Source: Forficula auricularia | Lineage: Eukaryota; Arthropoda; Insecta; Dermaptera; Forficulidae | Length of the DNA stretch: 64,000 bases | Direction of reading: 5' to 3' | Assembly: GCA_024734495.1 (NCBI GenBank) | Contig: JALMQS010000102.1 | Coordinates: 10,201,140 to 10,265,139 of the forward strand | In this document: in pieces, positions 30,480-41,514 of the stretch | Layout: every line of letters begins with the position of its first letter | Numbering within the stretch: the stretch's first letter is position 1 | Position numbers and translations under genes: made by a program | The notes under the pieces: model-generated | What the model saw: the letters and a program-made list of their open reading frames with translations, nothing else | The model's database searches: none | What the model was told of the DNA's origin: nothing

Positions 30480-31143
30480 ATTCGGCAGGTAGGGTTCGTC
30501 TACATGCCGGGTAGGCAGGCCGAAGTTTTGAATTCTCTATTTGCTAAAGCGTATCTGAGTACTCATCCAAGATCCTGGGGACGAACTTCGGTGTCTTCCG
30601 AAAGTACAGATATGCTAAGTTTGTGTATGGGGTTCTCTTGGGTCGAGCGCCTGACTATCTCAGTCGGACGCTGGCCTGTGGTCCGTCAGTACGTGCGCGC
30701 GCACTGGTCTGTCCACCACATAGAAGCAAAATGATGGCGGACTCCTTTGAGGTTACGGCGACCAAGGTCTGGAACTCACTGCCACTCAACGTAAGGAAGA
30801 TGGGGCGTCCTGAAGCATTTGAGGCAGAACTTCGCAAGCACCTAACTTAATATTTTATTTCTATTTTCTATTTTTGTATCCTACTTATATGTTGGCATTG
30901 TTATTTTTTTACTCTCCTTCTATATATATTGTATTTCTAATATTTATGTTTCAATTAATTATTATGTACCAAATGTTTTACATTTTGAATTTTTCTCGCT
31001 TTTATATTGGTTTTTCCGTTTTTGTTTTGTATTATACTAATATTTTTGTAATTGAATTGGCCGAAAATTGTACATTAAAGGGGCTAGATGGCCCTACAGA
31101 TACAATGTTTTTAATAAATAAATAAATAAAAAAATAAAAAAAA
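30480..31143 (+). mobile_element. Second type of LINE tail
   Basis: Coding remnant followed by a 3' UTR with GGGGCTAGATGGCCCTACAG and a tail of (AATAAATA)n at 31109-31143. This differs from LINE-A and resembles CR1/Jockey-like LINE 3' ends. Confidence 0.7.
30623..30850 (+). pseudogene. LINE polyprotein, extreme C-terminus
   Basis: 75 residues with CPPHRSKMMADSFEVTATK, VWNSLPLNVRKMG and FEAELRKHL, the usual end of many LINE reverse-transcriptase polyproteins (..F.V.A.K.WNSLP..IR......F...L..HL). The ATG is internal. The upstream sequence in another frame (30504-30734) suggests a frameshift near 30630. Confidence 0.7.
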
Positions 31144-31761
31144 ATCTGTTCTTGCCTGAATTCCGATACCCACGGTTACTCATGAATAGAAACTCATCAA
31201 ATTTCATTTTCTGCTGACAAAATGTTTGTATTCCCAAAACGAAGAACTGATTTGATTTTAAGCTATCTAACTTCAAAACTTATATTTCAATATTGTAGAC
31301 AATTAGAGAAAAATTAACTTACAGCGTATTATACAACTGTTGTAACTAATTGAACTGAAATTCAGCACACACGTTTGTATTAATACTGCATCTCTGAGCC
31401 GAATTTAAGTTTGCTATCACAAAACAAAGAGCCTACTACCAAAAGTTTTGAAAGTTATTTTTTACTCTCCAAATATTCTTTAAGGAACCGTCAGGCGTAT
31501 AATTAAATATCTAAATAAATACAGTTGTTTTTGAAAACTATCTCAAAATATTTATTAGAAGTGTTTCGGGAGAAATTCTCCCGTTATCAATGAAAATTTG
31601 AAAAAAATAATTGCTTTACGGTATATTTATATTTATTTTTTAAATCAAATATTTTTCTAAATGTCTATTGATAAAGGAGGAATTTCTTCCGAAAAGTTCG
31701 GATTTATAATAAACGTTTTAAAATTGTTTTATAATAGAATTGTATTTATTTATATACAAAT
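31144..31761. other. AT-rich stretch with two decayed hammerhead-like hairpins
   Basis: GTTTCGGGAGAAATTCTCCC (31562-31581, minus orientation) and AAAGGAGGAATTTCTTCCGA (31673-31692, plus) resemble stem II plus the GAAA box of the motifs above, again as an opposed pair. The CUGANGA boxes are degraded to TTGATAA. Confidence 0.35.
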
Positions 31762-32346
31762 AAGCTGACGTGTTCTGATGTCGCCATCCACTTGACTTTA
31801 CCATACAACCTGGCCCCTCACTTATATTTAATATTTAATAAAATAATTTATAATCATGTAGGGGAGGGGTGTTAGTTTTTCCATTTTTAGACTCCTGGGG
31901 TCCCACTGATTATGTATACAAAATTTAGTTGAGTTTGGTACAAGAGCCTATATTTTTAATTTTTAACCCCCCTCCACCCCAATGCACCAGAATCTAATCA
32001 GCTCTTAATCTCAATGGATCAAAACTACGTGTGAAATTTGGTTTCGATATTCACACTAGTTTTTGAACTAGCTCGTCCACAAAAATTTGGTAACGCACAG
32101 ACAGCCAGACAACCAGACATCCAGCCTAACAGACATTTTGACAAAACAATTATTATCTCAAAAAATATAATTTTTTCGATGTTCACTTATTAGAGCTTTT
32201 TTTAGAGCGAAATGCCATGGTTTGGCTCAATTTTTTTAATCAAAATAGTTTCAGCCGTTTTTGAGATATTTCGATAAAAAAGGAAAAAAAACACTTTTTT
32301 CATCCACGATTACAATACTTGACCATACCCTGTATGGTAAAGTAAT
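31762..32346 (-). repeat. ACTTTACCATACA dispersed repeat, copy 5
   Basis: Inverted copy with both ends present (CTGACGTGTTCTGATG, CTTGACTTTACCATACAACC at the left; CTTGACCATACCCTGTATGG at the right). Only one G-rich unit remains, so it is shorter than copy 1. Confidence 0.8.
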
Positions 32347-32949
32347 AAAAATACATAAAAACCCATAAACAAGTATCAGTACTTTTCTTCATTATTCAAA
32401 AAATTTCATTCATGATTAAAAATAAAGGATGGGTGCTTATTTTTAACCGACTTTGAAAAAAGGAGGATGTTATAATTAAATTTCAAGTTAACATTTTTTC
32501 AGAAATTATCAAATTTTCCATCTTCAGGACCTTTTATTACTGACCGAAACACTTGTTTTCGTTGTTATGTTGTATTCATAGTGAAAATAAATTAATGTTA
32601 ATTTATTAAATAAGACCGTATTTTACACTTAATCATCTTATCTTATTAAATACATAGCAGAGTAAAAAGTAAAGAAAATCATCGAAATGGAATTTTTGCT
32701 TCTAAGCATTTTATCATTGAGTTACGTATTAATTAATATAAATAAATAAATCGTTAGACAAAACAACTCTGTCATTTTATTCACAATAAAAATAAATTAT
32801 GTGGCCATATAATAATTAAACTAGGTCAATTTTACAAACTCAAAATATAGATTATCAAAGGCTCTTTGTGGATGACAGTCCAACAAACAAATTCCTCGTG
32901 CCAGAATTATTGCCTGACTTATTTACTTCCATCGGTAATTTGAACTCTG
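32347..32949. other. Unassigned stretch
   Basis: Starts near a short ACCGACTTTGAAAAAAGGAG fragment of the GAAGTCGGTT family (about 32446-32466). The rest is AT-rich with nothing recognised. Confidence 0.4.
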
Positions 32950-33107
32950 GGAAAAATATAATTTTTGCGATGTTTGCTTATTAGATCTTTTTTTTAGAGC
33001 GAAATGCCATGGTTTCGCTCAATTTTTCTAATCAAAATAGTTTCAGCCGTTTTTGAGATATTTCGAAAAAAAGCACTTTTTTCATGCACGATTACAATAC
33101 TTGAAAG
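32950..33107 (-). repeat. ACTTTACCATACA dispersed repeat, copy 6 (fragment)
   Basis: Internal fragment with ATGCCATGGTTTCGCTCAAT, TCAAAATAGTTTCAGCCG and ATGCACGATTACAATACTTG. The terminal repeat is missing. Confidence 0.7.
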
Positions 33108-33654
33108 TAAAAATAATCAATAAATTATTTTAACATAAATAAGTATAAATTAATTATAAATAAGTATAGTTCGGTATTTATTATATAAATGGATGAAGGA
33201 AAATAAATTTAATTTTAAAAAAAATGTGATTTTTTTATTCAAAAATTTTTTTTTGGACTTGCCCTGAAAAACTCTTCGATTTAATATTAAAGATGTTTTT
33301 TGAATCGATTTTACTTTAGTGCTAGTTCTTTTCGGTTAATTTAAAATATGTTGGAGAGGTCGGGAACAGCCGACAGCTAGATATTGATCCTTCCAAGAAT
33401 TTCTAATGAATCTTTGGTTAAAAAAACTTTCGTGTTTGTGAGAATATGCTTTATTTATAGAAAGAAAAGAAACACCGTTCTAGAATAATTATCCTCGGAG
33501 ATGGACCCTTTTCAATCATATGACTGCCATTTTGTTCTAAAATTAAGATTTATTCATCTTTTCGACCCTTTAATCAGCTCCGTTCACTTCGTATTTTCAT
33601 TTTAATAATCGTAGATTTGTAATATTACATTTAGAACTAAGGGTGGTAACAAGC
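33108..33654. other. Unassigned AT-rich stretch
   Basis: No coding or repeat signal was recognised. Confidence 0.4.
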
Positions 33655-34442
33655 TGTTACTTATATTTAATATTTAATAAAATTATTTATAATCATCTAG
33701 GGCGGGGGGGGGGGGTAGTTTTTGCATTTTTAGACTTCTGGGGGCCCACTGATTATATGGTATATACAAGATTTGGTTGAGTTTGGTACAAGGGCCAATA
33801 TTTTCATTTTCTGACCCCCTCCCCTTATTTTGTGCGGTTAGTTTTTGCATTTTTAGTCTTCTGGAGGCACACGGATTATACAAAATTTGGTTGAGTTTAA
33901 TACAAGGGCCTATATTTTAATTTTTTGACCCTACACCCACCCCCATTTTGGGGGGTTAGTTTTTGCATTTTTAGACTTCTGGGACTCCACTGATTATGTA
34001 TACAAAATTTGGTTGAGTTTGCTCAAATGGCCTAGATTTTTAATTTTTAACCATACTTCCACTCCCCCCCTTAATTTTGGGTCGATATGCCCCAAAATCT
34101 AATCAGCTCTTAATCTCAATGCAACAAAACTACGTGTGAAATTTGGTTTTGATATTCACACTAGTTTTTGAGCTAGCTCGTCCACAAAATTTGGTAACAC
34201 AGACTAACAGACAACCAGACAGGCTAACCAACATACATTTTGACAAAACAACTATTATCTCGAAAAATATAATTTTTTCGATGTTCAATTATTAGAGCTT
34301 TTTGTAGACCGTAATGCCATGGTTTCGCTCAATTTTTTTGAATCAAAATAGTTTTAGCCGTTTTTGAGATATTTTGAAAAAAAGAAGCAAAAAAACCACT
34401 TTTTCCTAGCACGATTACAATACTTGACCATACCCTGTATGA
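33655..34442 (-). repeat. ACTTTACCATACA dispersed repeat, copy 7, with tandem units
   Basis: Inverted copy with three consecutive units of about 105-130 bp (near 33700, 33835 and 33955). Each has TAGTTTTTGCATTTTTAG, a C/G homopolymer and AAAATTTGGTTGAGTTT. The right end is CTTGACCATACCCTGTATG. The homopolymers vary in length between units. Confidence 0.8.
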
Positions 34443-34760
34443 ATAAAAAAAAAATTATTTTAGTAGTCTAAAATTTCTATTAATAGTTCTATATTTTTAC
34501 ACGCCCCCCCTCCGCCCCTCCCATTTTGGGTCCCTAAAGAAATTTTGAATCTCTTTTTTATTACAAGAATCTTTCAAAATAAATTTAGGCTAACTTGATT
34601 TTTTAAATTCAAAATTTTATAATGTAATTTTAAAAGTGATCCTCTCCCCCTCCCCCCATTTCGGGTCCATTAGCATTATTTATATATTATTAATATTTCC
34701 TTTTAAATATGCGACACTTCTATTGTAAATATTAGCTTTGTTCGATTTTTGTTTTTTGTA

Positions 34761-36063
34761 CCGGGTGTTTTTTTTAGAGGTATAGAACTTCGAATTGAAA
34801 TAAAACACAAGAAAATCGTTTTTAATGTCCATCAATTTGGCTTTATTGGAAGGATAATTTTATGCCATTAATGTTTAAATATGATTTCGGGCATGTGGCC
34901 GCCGCGGCTGGCTCGAATAAATCCAATTCTACAGGTCCAATTTTCAACCACTTTTTCGAGCATATGGGGCCGTATGTTGGCAATAACGCCACGAATGTTG
35001 GCTTCCAAGTCCCCTAACGTTTCTGGTTTGTTGGCGTAGACGAGCGACTTCACATATCCCCAAAGAAAATAATCCAATGGTGTCAAATCACACGATCTTG
35101 GTGGCCAATTGACAGGTCCATTCCGCGAAATTATGCGCTCATCGAATGTTTCCTTCAATAAATCGATTGTGACGTGCGTTGGGTGGCATGTAGCGCCGTC
35201 TTGTTGGAACCACAACTCATCCACATTCATGCCATCCAATTCGGGAACAAAATAGTCGGTTATCATGGCTCTATACCGGTCTCCATTAACGGTAACTGAC
35301 TCTCCAGCATTATTTCGGAAGAAGTATGGCCCAATGACTCCACCAGCCCATAGAGCACACCAAACAGTCAGTTTTTGTGGATGTAATGGCGTCTCAAGGG
35401 TCTCATGTGGATTCTCTTCACTCCAAATGCGGCAATTTTGCTTGCTGACGTAGCCATTCAACCAAAAATGAGCCTCATCACTGAACAAAATTTTGCGATG
35501 AAAATCAGCATCGAGATCAATCTCATTTTCGGCCCATACACCAAAATCACGACGCATTGCATGGTCTCGCGGCTTTAATTCTTGCACAAGCTGGATCTTG
35601 TAAGGTCGCAAGCCAAGATCTTTGCGCAAAATCTTCCATAAAGTTGATGGACAAAGCTCCAATTGCTGTGCACGGTGGCGAATCGATTCATTCTGGTCCT
35701 CTTCAACACTTTGCTCTACAGCGGCAATTGTTTCTTCGGTGCGCACTGTTCGACGTCTCTGCGGATGCGTATTATCACATAGAGTAAACGTAGTGCGAAA
35801 ACGATCCATGGTTAACCGAATTAATTGCTCTGATGGACGATTATGTCGACCATAAAATGGACGGAGCTTGCGGTAAACTTCGCGAACTGAACCATTATTT
35901 TCGAAATAAATTTGCACGATTTGCAAGCGTTGTTCTTTTGTCAACCTGTTCATGATGAAATGGCAAACCAAACTAAATATTAATCACTTGACAGCTGACA
36001 AAATGGCCGCCAGTTAAAAAAGTGATGCCAACTTAAAGTTCTATACCTCAATAAAAAACACCC
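34761..36063 (-). mobile_element. Complete DD41D mariner-like transposon
   Basis: About 1303 bp. Terminal inverted repeats are GGGTGTTTTTT..AGAGGTATAGAACTT and, at the right, AAGTTCTATACCTC..AAAAAACACCC. TA flanks both ends (34759-34760 and 36064-36065). It carries one uninterrupted transposase ORF. The duplication junction described below cuts this element: a second, partial copy is at 51390-51860. Confidence 0.9.
34868..35953 (-). CDS. Transposase, DD41D mariner-like
   Basis: 361 residues from MNRLTKEQRLQIVQIY; an upstream in-frame Met adds six residues (35971), but the internal Met fits the family start better. The N-terminal helix-turn-helix region has YGRHNRPSEQLIRL, followed by a second helical DNA-binding domain (ESIRHRAQQLELCPSTLWKI). 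Catalytic motifs are ILFSDEAHFWLNG (first Asp), LWFQQDGATCH (second Asp) and PPRSCDLTPLDYFLWGYVKS (third Asp). Forty-one residues separate the second and third Asp. The C-terminal GHMPEIIFKH is intact. The family cuts and pastes its own element at TA sites. No stop or frameshift is present, so the element may still be autonomous. Confidence 0.9.
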   Translation of the reverse strand: MNRLTKEQRLQIVQIYFENNGSVREVYRKLRPFYGRHNRPSEQLIRLTMDRFRTTFTLCDNTHPQRRRTVRTEETIAAVEQSVEEDQNESIRHRAQQLELCPSTLWKILRKDLGLRPYKIQLVQELKPRDHAMRRDFGVWAENEIDLDADFHRKILFSDEAHFWLNGYVSKQNCRIWSEENPHETLETPLHPQKLTVWCALWAGGVIGPYFFRNNAGESVTVNGDRYRAMITDYFVPELDGMNVDELWFQQDGATCHPTHVTIDLLKETFDERIISRNGPVNWPPRSCDLTPLDYFLWGYVKSLVYANKPETLGDLEANIRGVIANIRPHMLEKVVENWTCRIGFIRASRGGHMPEIIFKH

Positions 36064-36837
36064 TATATTATTTTAAAGTATTTTTGAACCCACTCCCTCT
36101 TTTGGGTCACTATTAATTTCACATTGTGAATCATTTTTATAAGACCCGTATAGGGTGCCTAAGCAAAATTTCGTGGATATCGATCAAAGATCGTAGGACT
36201 TATATTGATAGTTCACAAGGTTTTCACTTTATCTGCTAATTTTCAAGTGAATCTAAAACTCTTGCTCGCCTTAGCGACTTAGTCTGACTCTGAAGAGTAG
36301 AAAATAAACAATATGTGATAATATAATAAGTATGCGAGTGATTATCTAATACAAACGTAGGAATGCATCTTTGTTATACAAAGAGAATCGGATTATCAAA
36401 GATAACGGTGCAATTAATCTCAATCAATATTGAATAAATAAATCGATAAAGATATATAATATATAAAATATACACGAGTATACAATACATAGTAATAAAA
36501 GGCCAGTAGGAGAATAAAATAAGGAAAAAAAGAAAACAACGATGTAAACATTTTCATTATTATATTGACAGTATTGATTAAACTCCCTTTATATAACGAG
36601 AAGCTGGATGGATATGGATCTCAGACACACACACACACACGCACACACATAGAGAGAGAGAGAGAGAGACAGAGTTACAAGATTTGAAAAGATGTTATTT
36701 ATCATCCAGTGGCGTAGCAATGGGGTATGGGGGGGGGACTTGAGGTTTTCTGTTATGGAAGGGAAAATTATAAGAAAATCATCACAAGAGGGTGTCATCT
36801 ATTAGATCCGAGATGGAATGTATTATTTTTAATTATA
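36064..36837. other. Unassigned stretch with microsatellites
   Basis: Adjacent AC/CA and AG repeats at about 36624-36669 and a G homopolymer at 36729-36737, which is shorter in the second copy. Nothing else was recognised. Confidence 0.5.
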
Positions 36838-37072
36838 CTAGGTGTACAAGTATGAAATGGGGATTTGAGAAACAGATGACGTACAATTCAGTGTGTAGAA
36901 TAAAGATTTGAAATAGATGGCACTTTGTTGCTCCATCAACAAGTGTCCAACGCGCATAAATGATAAATTGAAAAAGTGTTTGCATAGTATTGTTTTGCTG
37001 TGTTCAAAATGTTGAAATCTGTGCCAAATAAGAGCATTTGCGGACAGCATTAACTTTGCTGAATCATACTGC

Positions 37073-37643
37073 CCATGTGGCAAGTCTGAGACTAAGCCGA
37101 CCCATGTGGAAATTTTGGAACGGTCGGAGATCATTCCGGCCATCATCCAATACCTGTCTGGTGTCAAAATGATCAGATCATGCAGACATCAGATTCTATG
37201 TCGGCTTAGTCTCAGACTTGCCACATGGAGACATTCAATCGGACTTAGATTAGAATTAATATCAGATTGGTCTCGGAATGGTCTCTTATCCGACTCTCGA
37301 AATTTCGACCGACTTTTCCTCTGGTGGAGAATTGGCCAGTTTCAAAATATTTCAAATTGGCCCAGACATAACCACCAAGTTTGATACAGATGTCATTTTA
37401 TAAATAGTCAGCAAAGAGTGTGTTTTATCCCTTACTATAATATCTGTGTATAAATATAATTTCTGCCTCGAGTAATAATTTTCGTAAGTGATATATAAAT
37501 TTCGTTATAGTGTAAAAATTAAACGATTATTGTCTCCGACGATCAAAGAATCTGATGTCGGCATGATCTGATCATTTTGACACCAGACAGATATTGGATG
37601 ATGGCCGGAATGATCTCCGACCGTTCCAAAATTTCCACATGGG
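37073..37643. repeat. Interleaved inverted repeats inside the mariner (A-B-A'-B')
   Basis: A (37073-37100, CATGTGGCAAGTCTGAGAC) pairs with A' (37201-37228). B (37101-37196) pairs with B' (37548-37643) over about 96 bp with few mismatches, including GGAACGGTCGGAGATCATTC. The pairs cross, as at 5866-6470. A and B both begin with CCATGTGG. Confidence 0.8.
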
Positions 37644-37778
37644 TGAATGCTTTGAGAAGCTTATGGTGAACATGCTCCATCCCAAGATACGTGTGAAAGA
37701 TGGTTTCGGCGTTTCAAAAATGGTTATTTTGATATACTGCAGACAAGGAACACGGAAAACCGCCAAGAAGGTAAGAAG

Positions 37779-38246
37779 ATGCAGAATTTCAAGCATTGTT
37801 GGAAGAAAACGATTGAAATGGTTAATACCAAACGCTACCAACAACAATTGATTGGTTTGAACAGTTCACTGCTCAAAAACGATCAGAATTTGAAAAAAAG
37901 ACAAAATAAGGTCATTTTTATCCATAAGAATGCTCCATCATATACGGGAAAACCAGTTCGCGAGACGTTGGATGCACTCAGCCTGGGAAGTTACTCACCA
38001 GACTTTGCTCTTTCCGATTACCACTTGTTTGCATCGATGGGTCACGCACTTGCTGAGCAGCGCTTTGATTCGTACGAAGATATGAAAAAATGGCTCGATG
38101 AATTGTTCGCAGCAAAAGGGGAAGTTTTTTACTGGCGTGGTATTCACAAATTTCTCGAAAGATGGGGAAAATGTATAACAGCCGATGGAGCATACTTTGA
38201 ATCAAGCACTTTTTATCATTCTTCCGAATTTAACATATTTTTTTAG
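37779..38246 (+). pseudogene. Mariner transposase C-terminal fragment, catalytic residue lost
   Basis: 155 codons with VNTKRYQQQLIGLN-like sequence in an overlapping frame, VIFIHKNAPSYTGKPVRETL, GSYSPDFALSDYHLFASMGH, ALAEQRF and FYWRGIHKFLERWGKCI. The second catalytic Asp of the HDNAPSH motif is Lys here (HKNAPSY). The N-terminus is interrupted by the inverted-repeat block, so it is inactive. The second copy (53686-54042) has one extra A near 53672. Confidence 0.85.
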
Positions 38247-38282
38247 AAAAAATTATCCCCAATTTCATACTTGCACACCTGG

Positions 38283-38658
38283 TATGTCAGAAGATTTGTT
38301 TTTACCCCCTAGGGAATCGAACCCTAATGCCAATAACAGCAGTTCGGGCCATTTGGCTACCTTGTGAGGTGAACACCTCTGACATATGTAAATGCGCTAA
38401 ATATTTTACTCAAAGATTTAAATCTTTATCTGTAAAATTTCGCGGTCTAGAGATTCTAAATTTAAACATATAGTCATGTCATATATATAGTTTAAAAAAT
38501 GAATGTGAAAATTTACAAATGAAGATTTAAATCTTTGAGTCAATAATTTAGTGCAATATTTTAGCCCGAGGGATTAACCTTTCAGGGTATGAGCTACATA
38601 GGGACCAATTGGGCAGAATCGATTCCCGAGGGAAATAAACAACCCTTTTCTGACATAT
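38283..38658. mobile_element. Foldback element with tRNA-like arms
   Basis: Outer ends TATGTCAGAAG and TTTTCTGACATA are inverted. The left arm on the minus strand has GGGTTCGATTCCCTAGGGGG (B-box like); the right arm on the plus strand has AGAATCGATTCCCGAGGG. The middle has AAAGATTTAAATCTTT twice. It may be two opposed SINE-like copies. Second copy at 54079-54454. Confidence 0.6.
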
Positions 38659-39554
38659 AATTAAAAATAACCATTCCATTTTGGATGTAATAAATGACAA
38701 CGTCTTGTGATTTTCTTAAAAATTCAAAATCTCTTATAGACAACTTGAACTTTTATAGAGACAATTTAATTCATACACTAAAAGTCCCATAAGCAACGGT
38801 GTTTTTGTCACTATGACAGCGAAAAAAGTTTACCTAACTTTTCCAGCGACAAAACTGAACCTAGCTTTATTTTTTCAATTATGTTTTATTTATTAATTGT
38901 TTTTTAATTTTAAAACCCACTAATAGGTTAAAGCAAATATTATTATATTATATTAAAATTAGACATTTTTTGTTTGTTTTTAATTAACAGGTGTCTAAAT
39001 CATAACAAAACAGGTGTGTTTACAAATAAAGTGGTTCAAGTGGCTTTTTTTTATATAGCTTGAAAACAAATCTTATTTAATTTTATGTTTTTATTTCAGA
39101 TCCTATACGATTATTTTTTTTATTTTTATTTTCCTATTTATTTTTTTATCAAGTTGTTTATAAGAATTGTATTTTTAACAATTGTACTTTTCCTCTAAAT
39201 TAAATAAACTAATTTATGTCTTAATTTTGTTAATTTTGTGATTTACGTATTGATTCATTAAATTGTCTTACCGAATTACACTCAAGCTTTTTTTTGGGTC
39301 GAAGTAAACTTGATATTTTATAATTCGAGTTTTGTTGCCTTTGGGCAATTTAACTCAAAAAACTACCAGAAAAAATTACTCGTCCTACGGACTCGAATTT
39401 TTTCACAGGTAATTTTTTTCGTTTAGTTGCCAGGCAACAAAATTCTCATTAAAATGTCAAGTTTACTTCGGCAAAAAAAAAGCTCTCGTGTAATTATAAG
39501 TGAAAATTATATTTTAATAAAATAACATTAAGGTTCGATCGGATTAAAATACTA
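38659..39554. repeat. AT-rich stretch with a dispersed-element body fragment
   Basis: 38872-39125 matches 27007-27235 (AAAACCCACTAATA, ACAAATAAAGTGGTTCAAG, TTTCAGATCCTATACGATTA). At 39290-39480, AAGTAAACTTGATATTT and AAAATGTCAAGTTTACTTCG form a loose inverted repeat around GTTGCCTTTGGGCAATTTAA. The rest is unassigned. Confidence 0.5.
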
Positions 39555-39625
39555 GGTAGATTACACATATGTATGTGTATTTATAATGTTTTACCTAGAA
39601 CCGACACCTAATTCCTTAAAAATTA
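39555..39625 (-). repeat. GTGTTGG/GTGAAACAT family, short copy
   Basis: Minus strand reads TTAGGTGTCGGTTCTAGGTA then AAACATT. On the plus strand the adjacent ACTAGGTAGATTACACATAT and ATGTATGTGT form a small hairpin. Second copy near 55346. Confidence 0.5.
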
Positions 39626-40195
39626 CTTTAAACTTGATTTTTATTATGGTCCGATGTACGATACAAACGTAAACCGAGACCCTATGAGTATCCCTACAAT
39701 GTCTATTTAGATCAGTGTTCCGCAGAACAGTGGTATTTTTCACGGATAGTAAATAAGTGTTCGGCGAAAGCCTAAATTTTTTTTATTGGAACAGCCTCGA
39801 TGCAACACCAGATATATGAATTCAGCAGCTATCTAAGTACTACTGTAAGAACATTTGTAATTCAAGAATCCGAAATCAGAGGATCTCAAGACCCTAATTT
39901 TAGTATACTATTTTTAAGTGTTTTATTTTAAATAACTACCATTTAAGATTTATGACTAGGTTTTTTCTTGGCTTTACATTCTGTTTTAACTTTTTCTCGA
40001 TATTTCGGAAGAGGTACAAAAGGATGAATACCTATAAATCTTGTATCTGTTTTAAGAAAATTCAAAAAAATCTTGGCAGTTTTTATAGTTCTTGAAGAAT
40101 AATTTCTATTTGTCATGATCATAATGGTTCTTCCATAAATAATCATAAGTCATTCTTTGTTCTTTTAAACATAGATGGGTTATTAAAGAATTTAT
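39626..40195. other. Unassigned stretch
   Basis: Moderately AT-rich with no recognised feature. The short minus ORF at 39943-40146 is not convincing. Confidence 0.4.
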
Positions 40196-40560
40196 GTTTA
40201 CTTTCACATTTCTATTCATAGAATATAATGTTGAAGTATTGCGATGCCCTGTCTGGGTCCTGACTCTTTGAGAGCTTGTATCTCAGAGATCAAAAAAATT
40301 AATTTCATTTTGTAACTTCTAGGTGGAAGGAATCGATGACCTTAATAGTTGGAAACGGGATTTGGGACATAAAATCGAATATTGTGGTCCCCAGAGCCCA
40401 AAAATCCATTGGTCAGTTCGTACGTATATGTATGTACGTATATACCCGCCTGCGTTTCGCAACCATAAGTCTCAGAGCTACGAAATTCGAAACTTCGATA
40501 TAGATCGATATAGAATAGAAGAAGTACAACAAGCTTTTGAAATCGGGAAAACCGGAAGTA
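40196..40560 (+). repeat. Left arm of a dispersed inverted pair
   Basis: Reverse complement (diverged) of 43430-43812. Landmarks are AAGTATTGCGATGCCCTG, TTGTATCTCAGAGAT, GGTGGAAGGAATCGATG, TTGTGGTCCCCAGAG and AGCTACGAAATTCGAAACTT. The ORFs on both arms are not conserved in frame and are probably non-coding. Confidence 0.7.
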
Positions 40561-40731
40561 GATATTTACATCAAAGATTTTATTTTCGTTTTTAAGAAAA
40601 TCAAAAAAAAAAAAAAAAAAAAACGAAAAAAAGAAAGGGGGTATAAATTGGTACTGTCGAGATGATTTCAAATAAATGAAAATGTGAAAGTCGTGTGATG
40701 AACATACCAGTTGATTTTTAAATACTTTAAA

Positions 40732-40992
40732 TTGAAAGTTTTTGTGCCGAGAGTAGCAGAATTTTTATATATTGAAGGAGACAATAAAAGAGTGTGTCTT
40801 CTGCTGGAATTATAAATTTTATTTATTTATAACGAGACTATGGTTTCGAGGGCTTTGGCCTCTTCATCAGTATATTACAATTGATTCACAGGATATAATT
40901 TATGAATTCCCTCGAAACTATAGTCTCGTTATAAATAAATAAAATTTATAATTCCAGCAGAAGACACACTCTTTTATTGTCTCCTTCAATAT
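40732..40992. mobile_element. Short PLE-type element with inverted ends
   Basis: About 260 bp flanked by TTTAAATACTT (about 40720-40730 and 40993-41003). Both ends carry the AAATTGAAAG...CTTCTGCTGGAATTATAAAT...GAGACTAT(G/A)GTTTC module in opposed orientation. A fuller hammerhead-like motif is in the left end and only a half motif in the right. Second copy 56525-56780. Confidence 0.75.
40834..40874 (-). ncRNA. Hammerhead-ribozyme-like motif (HH8)
   Basis: Minus strand reads CTGATGA-A-GAGGCC-AAA-GCCCTC-GAAAC-CATA-GTC. The core boxes are intact. Stem II has one mismatch and stem I is poorly paired (TATA against TCGT), so activity is doubtful. Second copy 56626-56666. Confidence 0.5.
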
Positions 40993-41007
40993 TTAAATAC
41001 TTTTTTC

Positions 41008-41514
41008 ATAGAATTCTAATTTTATTTCTTGTATCATTTTAATGTCACAAACAAAGTGAAAAAATTAGGGGAAAAATTAAAAAAAAAATTAAAATAATTC
41101 TTAATTTAAATTTATTTATTTATTTATTTATTTTTTGAAAATCAGAATATTTATTCATTCATGCATAAGGTGATATAATTTGCTAATAAATTCCATTCAA
41201 ATATTTTAACATCTTCATTTTAAATTTATACTAATAGTAATAAGGGATTGGAAATTATAACATATGGCCATATCAATACAAATATTTTAATTAGAAATAA
41301 GTGTGTGTTTCAAATATTGAAAAAATGTCACTTTTTATTTATTTATTTACCTTTATATGTCAGATAGATTCGTCTCAAAGGATTCCCAACGCCCCGTGTA
41401 GCTTTTTGGCAGCTGAGTTTGTCTGAAGTGGGGCAAAGAAGACAGTCTGAAAGAAAAATTATAAATAATATCTCACATTAAAAGGGCATTCTCATTACTT
41501 TGTCATATAAAAAA
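41008..41514. other. AT-rich stretch
   Basis: A TTTA/TTAT run near 41108-41135. No feature was recognised. Confidence 0.4.

Larger units (their letters stand above)
36838..38282 (+). mobile_element. Mariner with a nested interleaved palindrome
   Basis: Terminal repeats AGGTGTACAAGTATGAAAT and ATTTCATACTTGCACACCT, with TA at both sides (36836-36837 and 38283-38284). Transposase remnants lie at 37645-38246. A block of interleaved inverted repeats (37073-37643) has displaced or replaced the 5' half of the gene. The second copy is at 52633-54078. Confidence 0.85.

Noticed and set aside
33700..34060. Regular direct repeats that could suggest a CRISPR array
   Set aside because: Units are about 105-130 bp with homopolymer differences, no short repeat/spacer structure, and the surrounding DNA is eukaryotic transposon DNA.
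40323..40595. 90-residue plus ORF, repeated at 56117
   Set aside because: It overlaps the dispersed inverted pair; the inverted partner does not keep the frame and composition is not protein-like.
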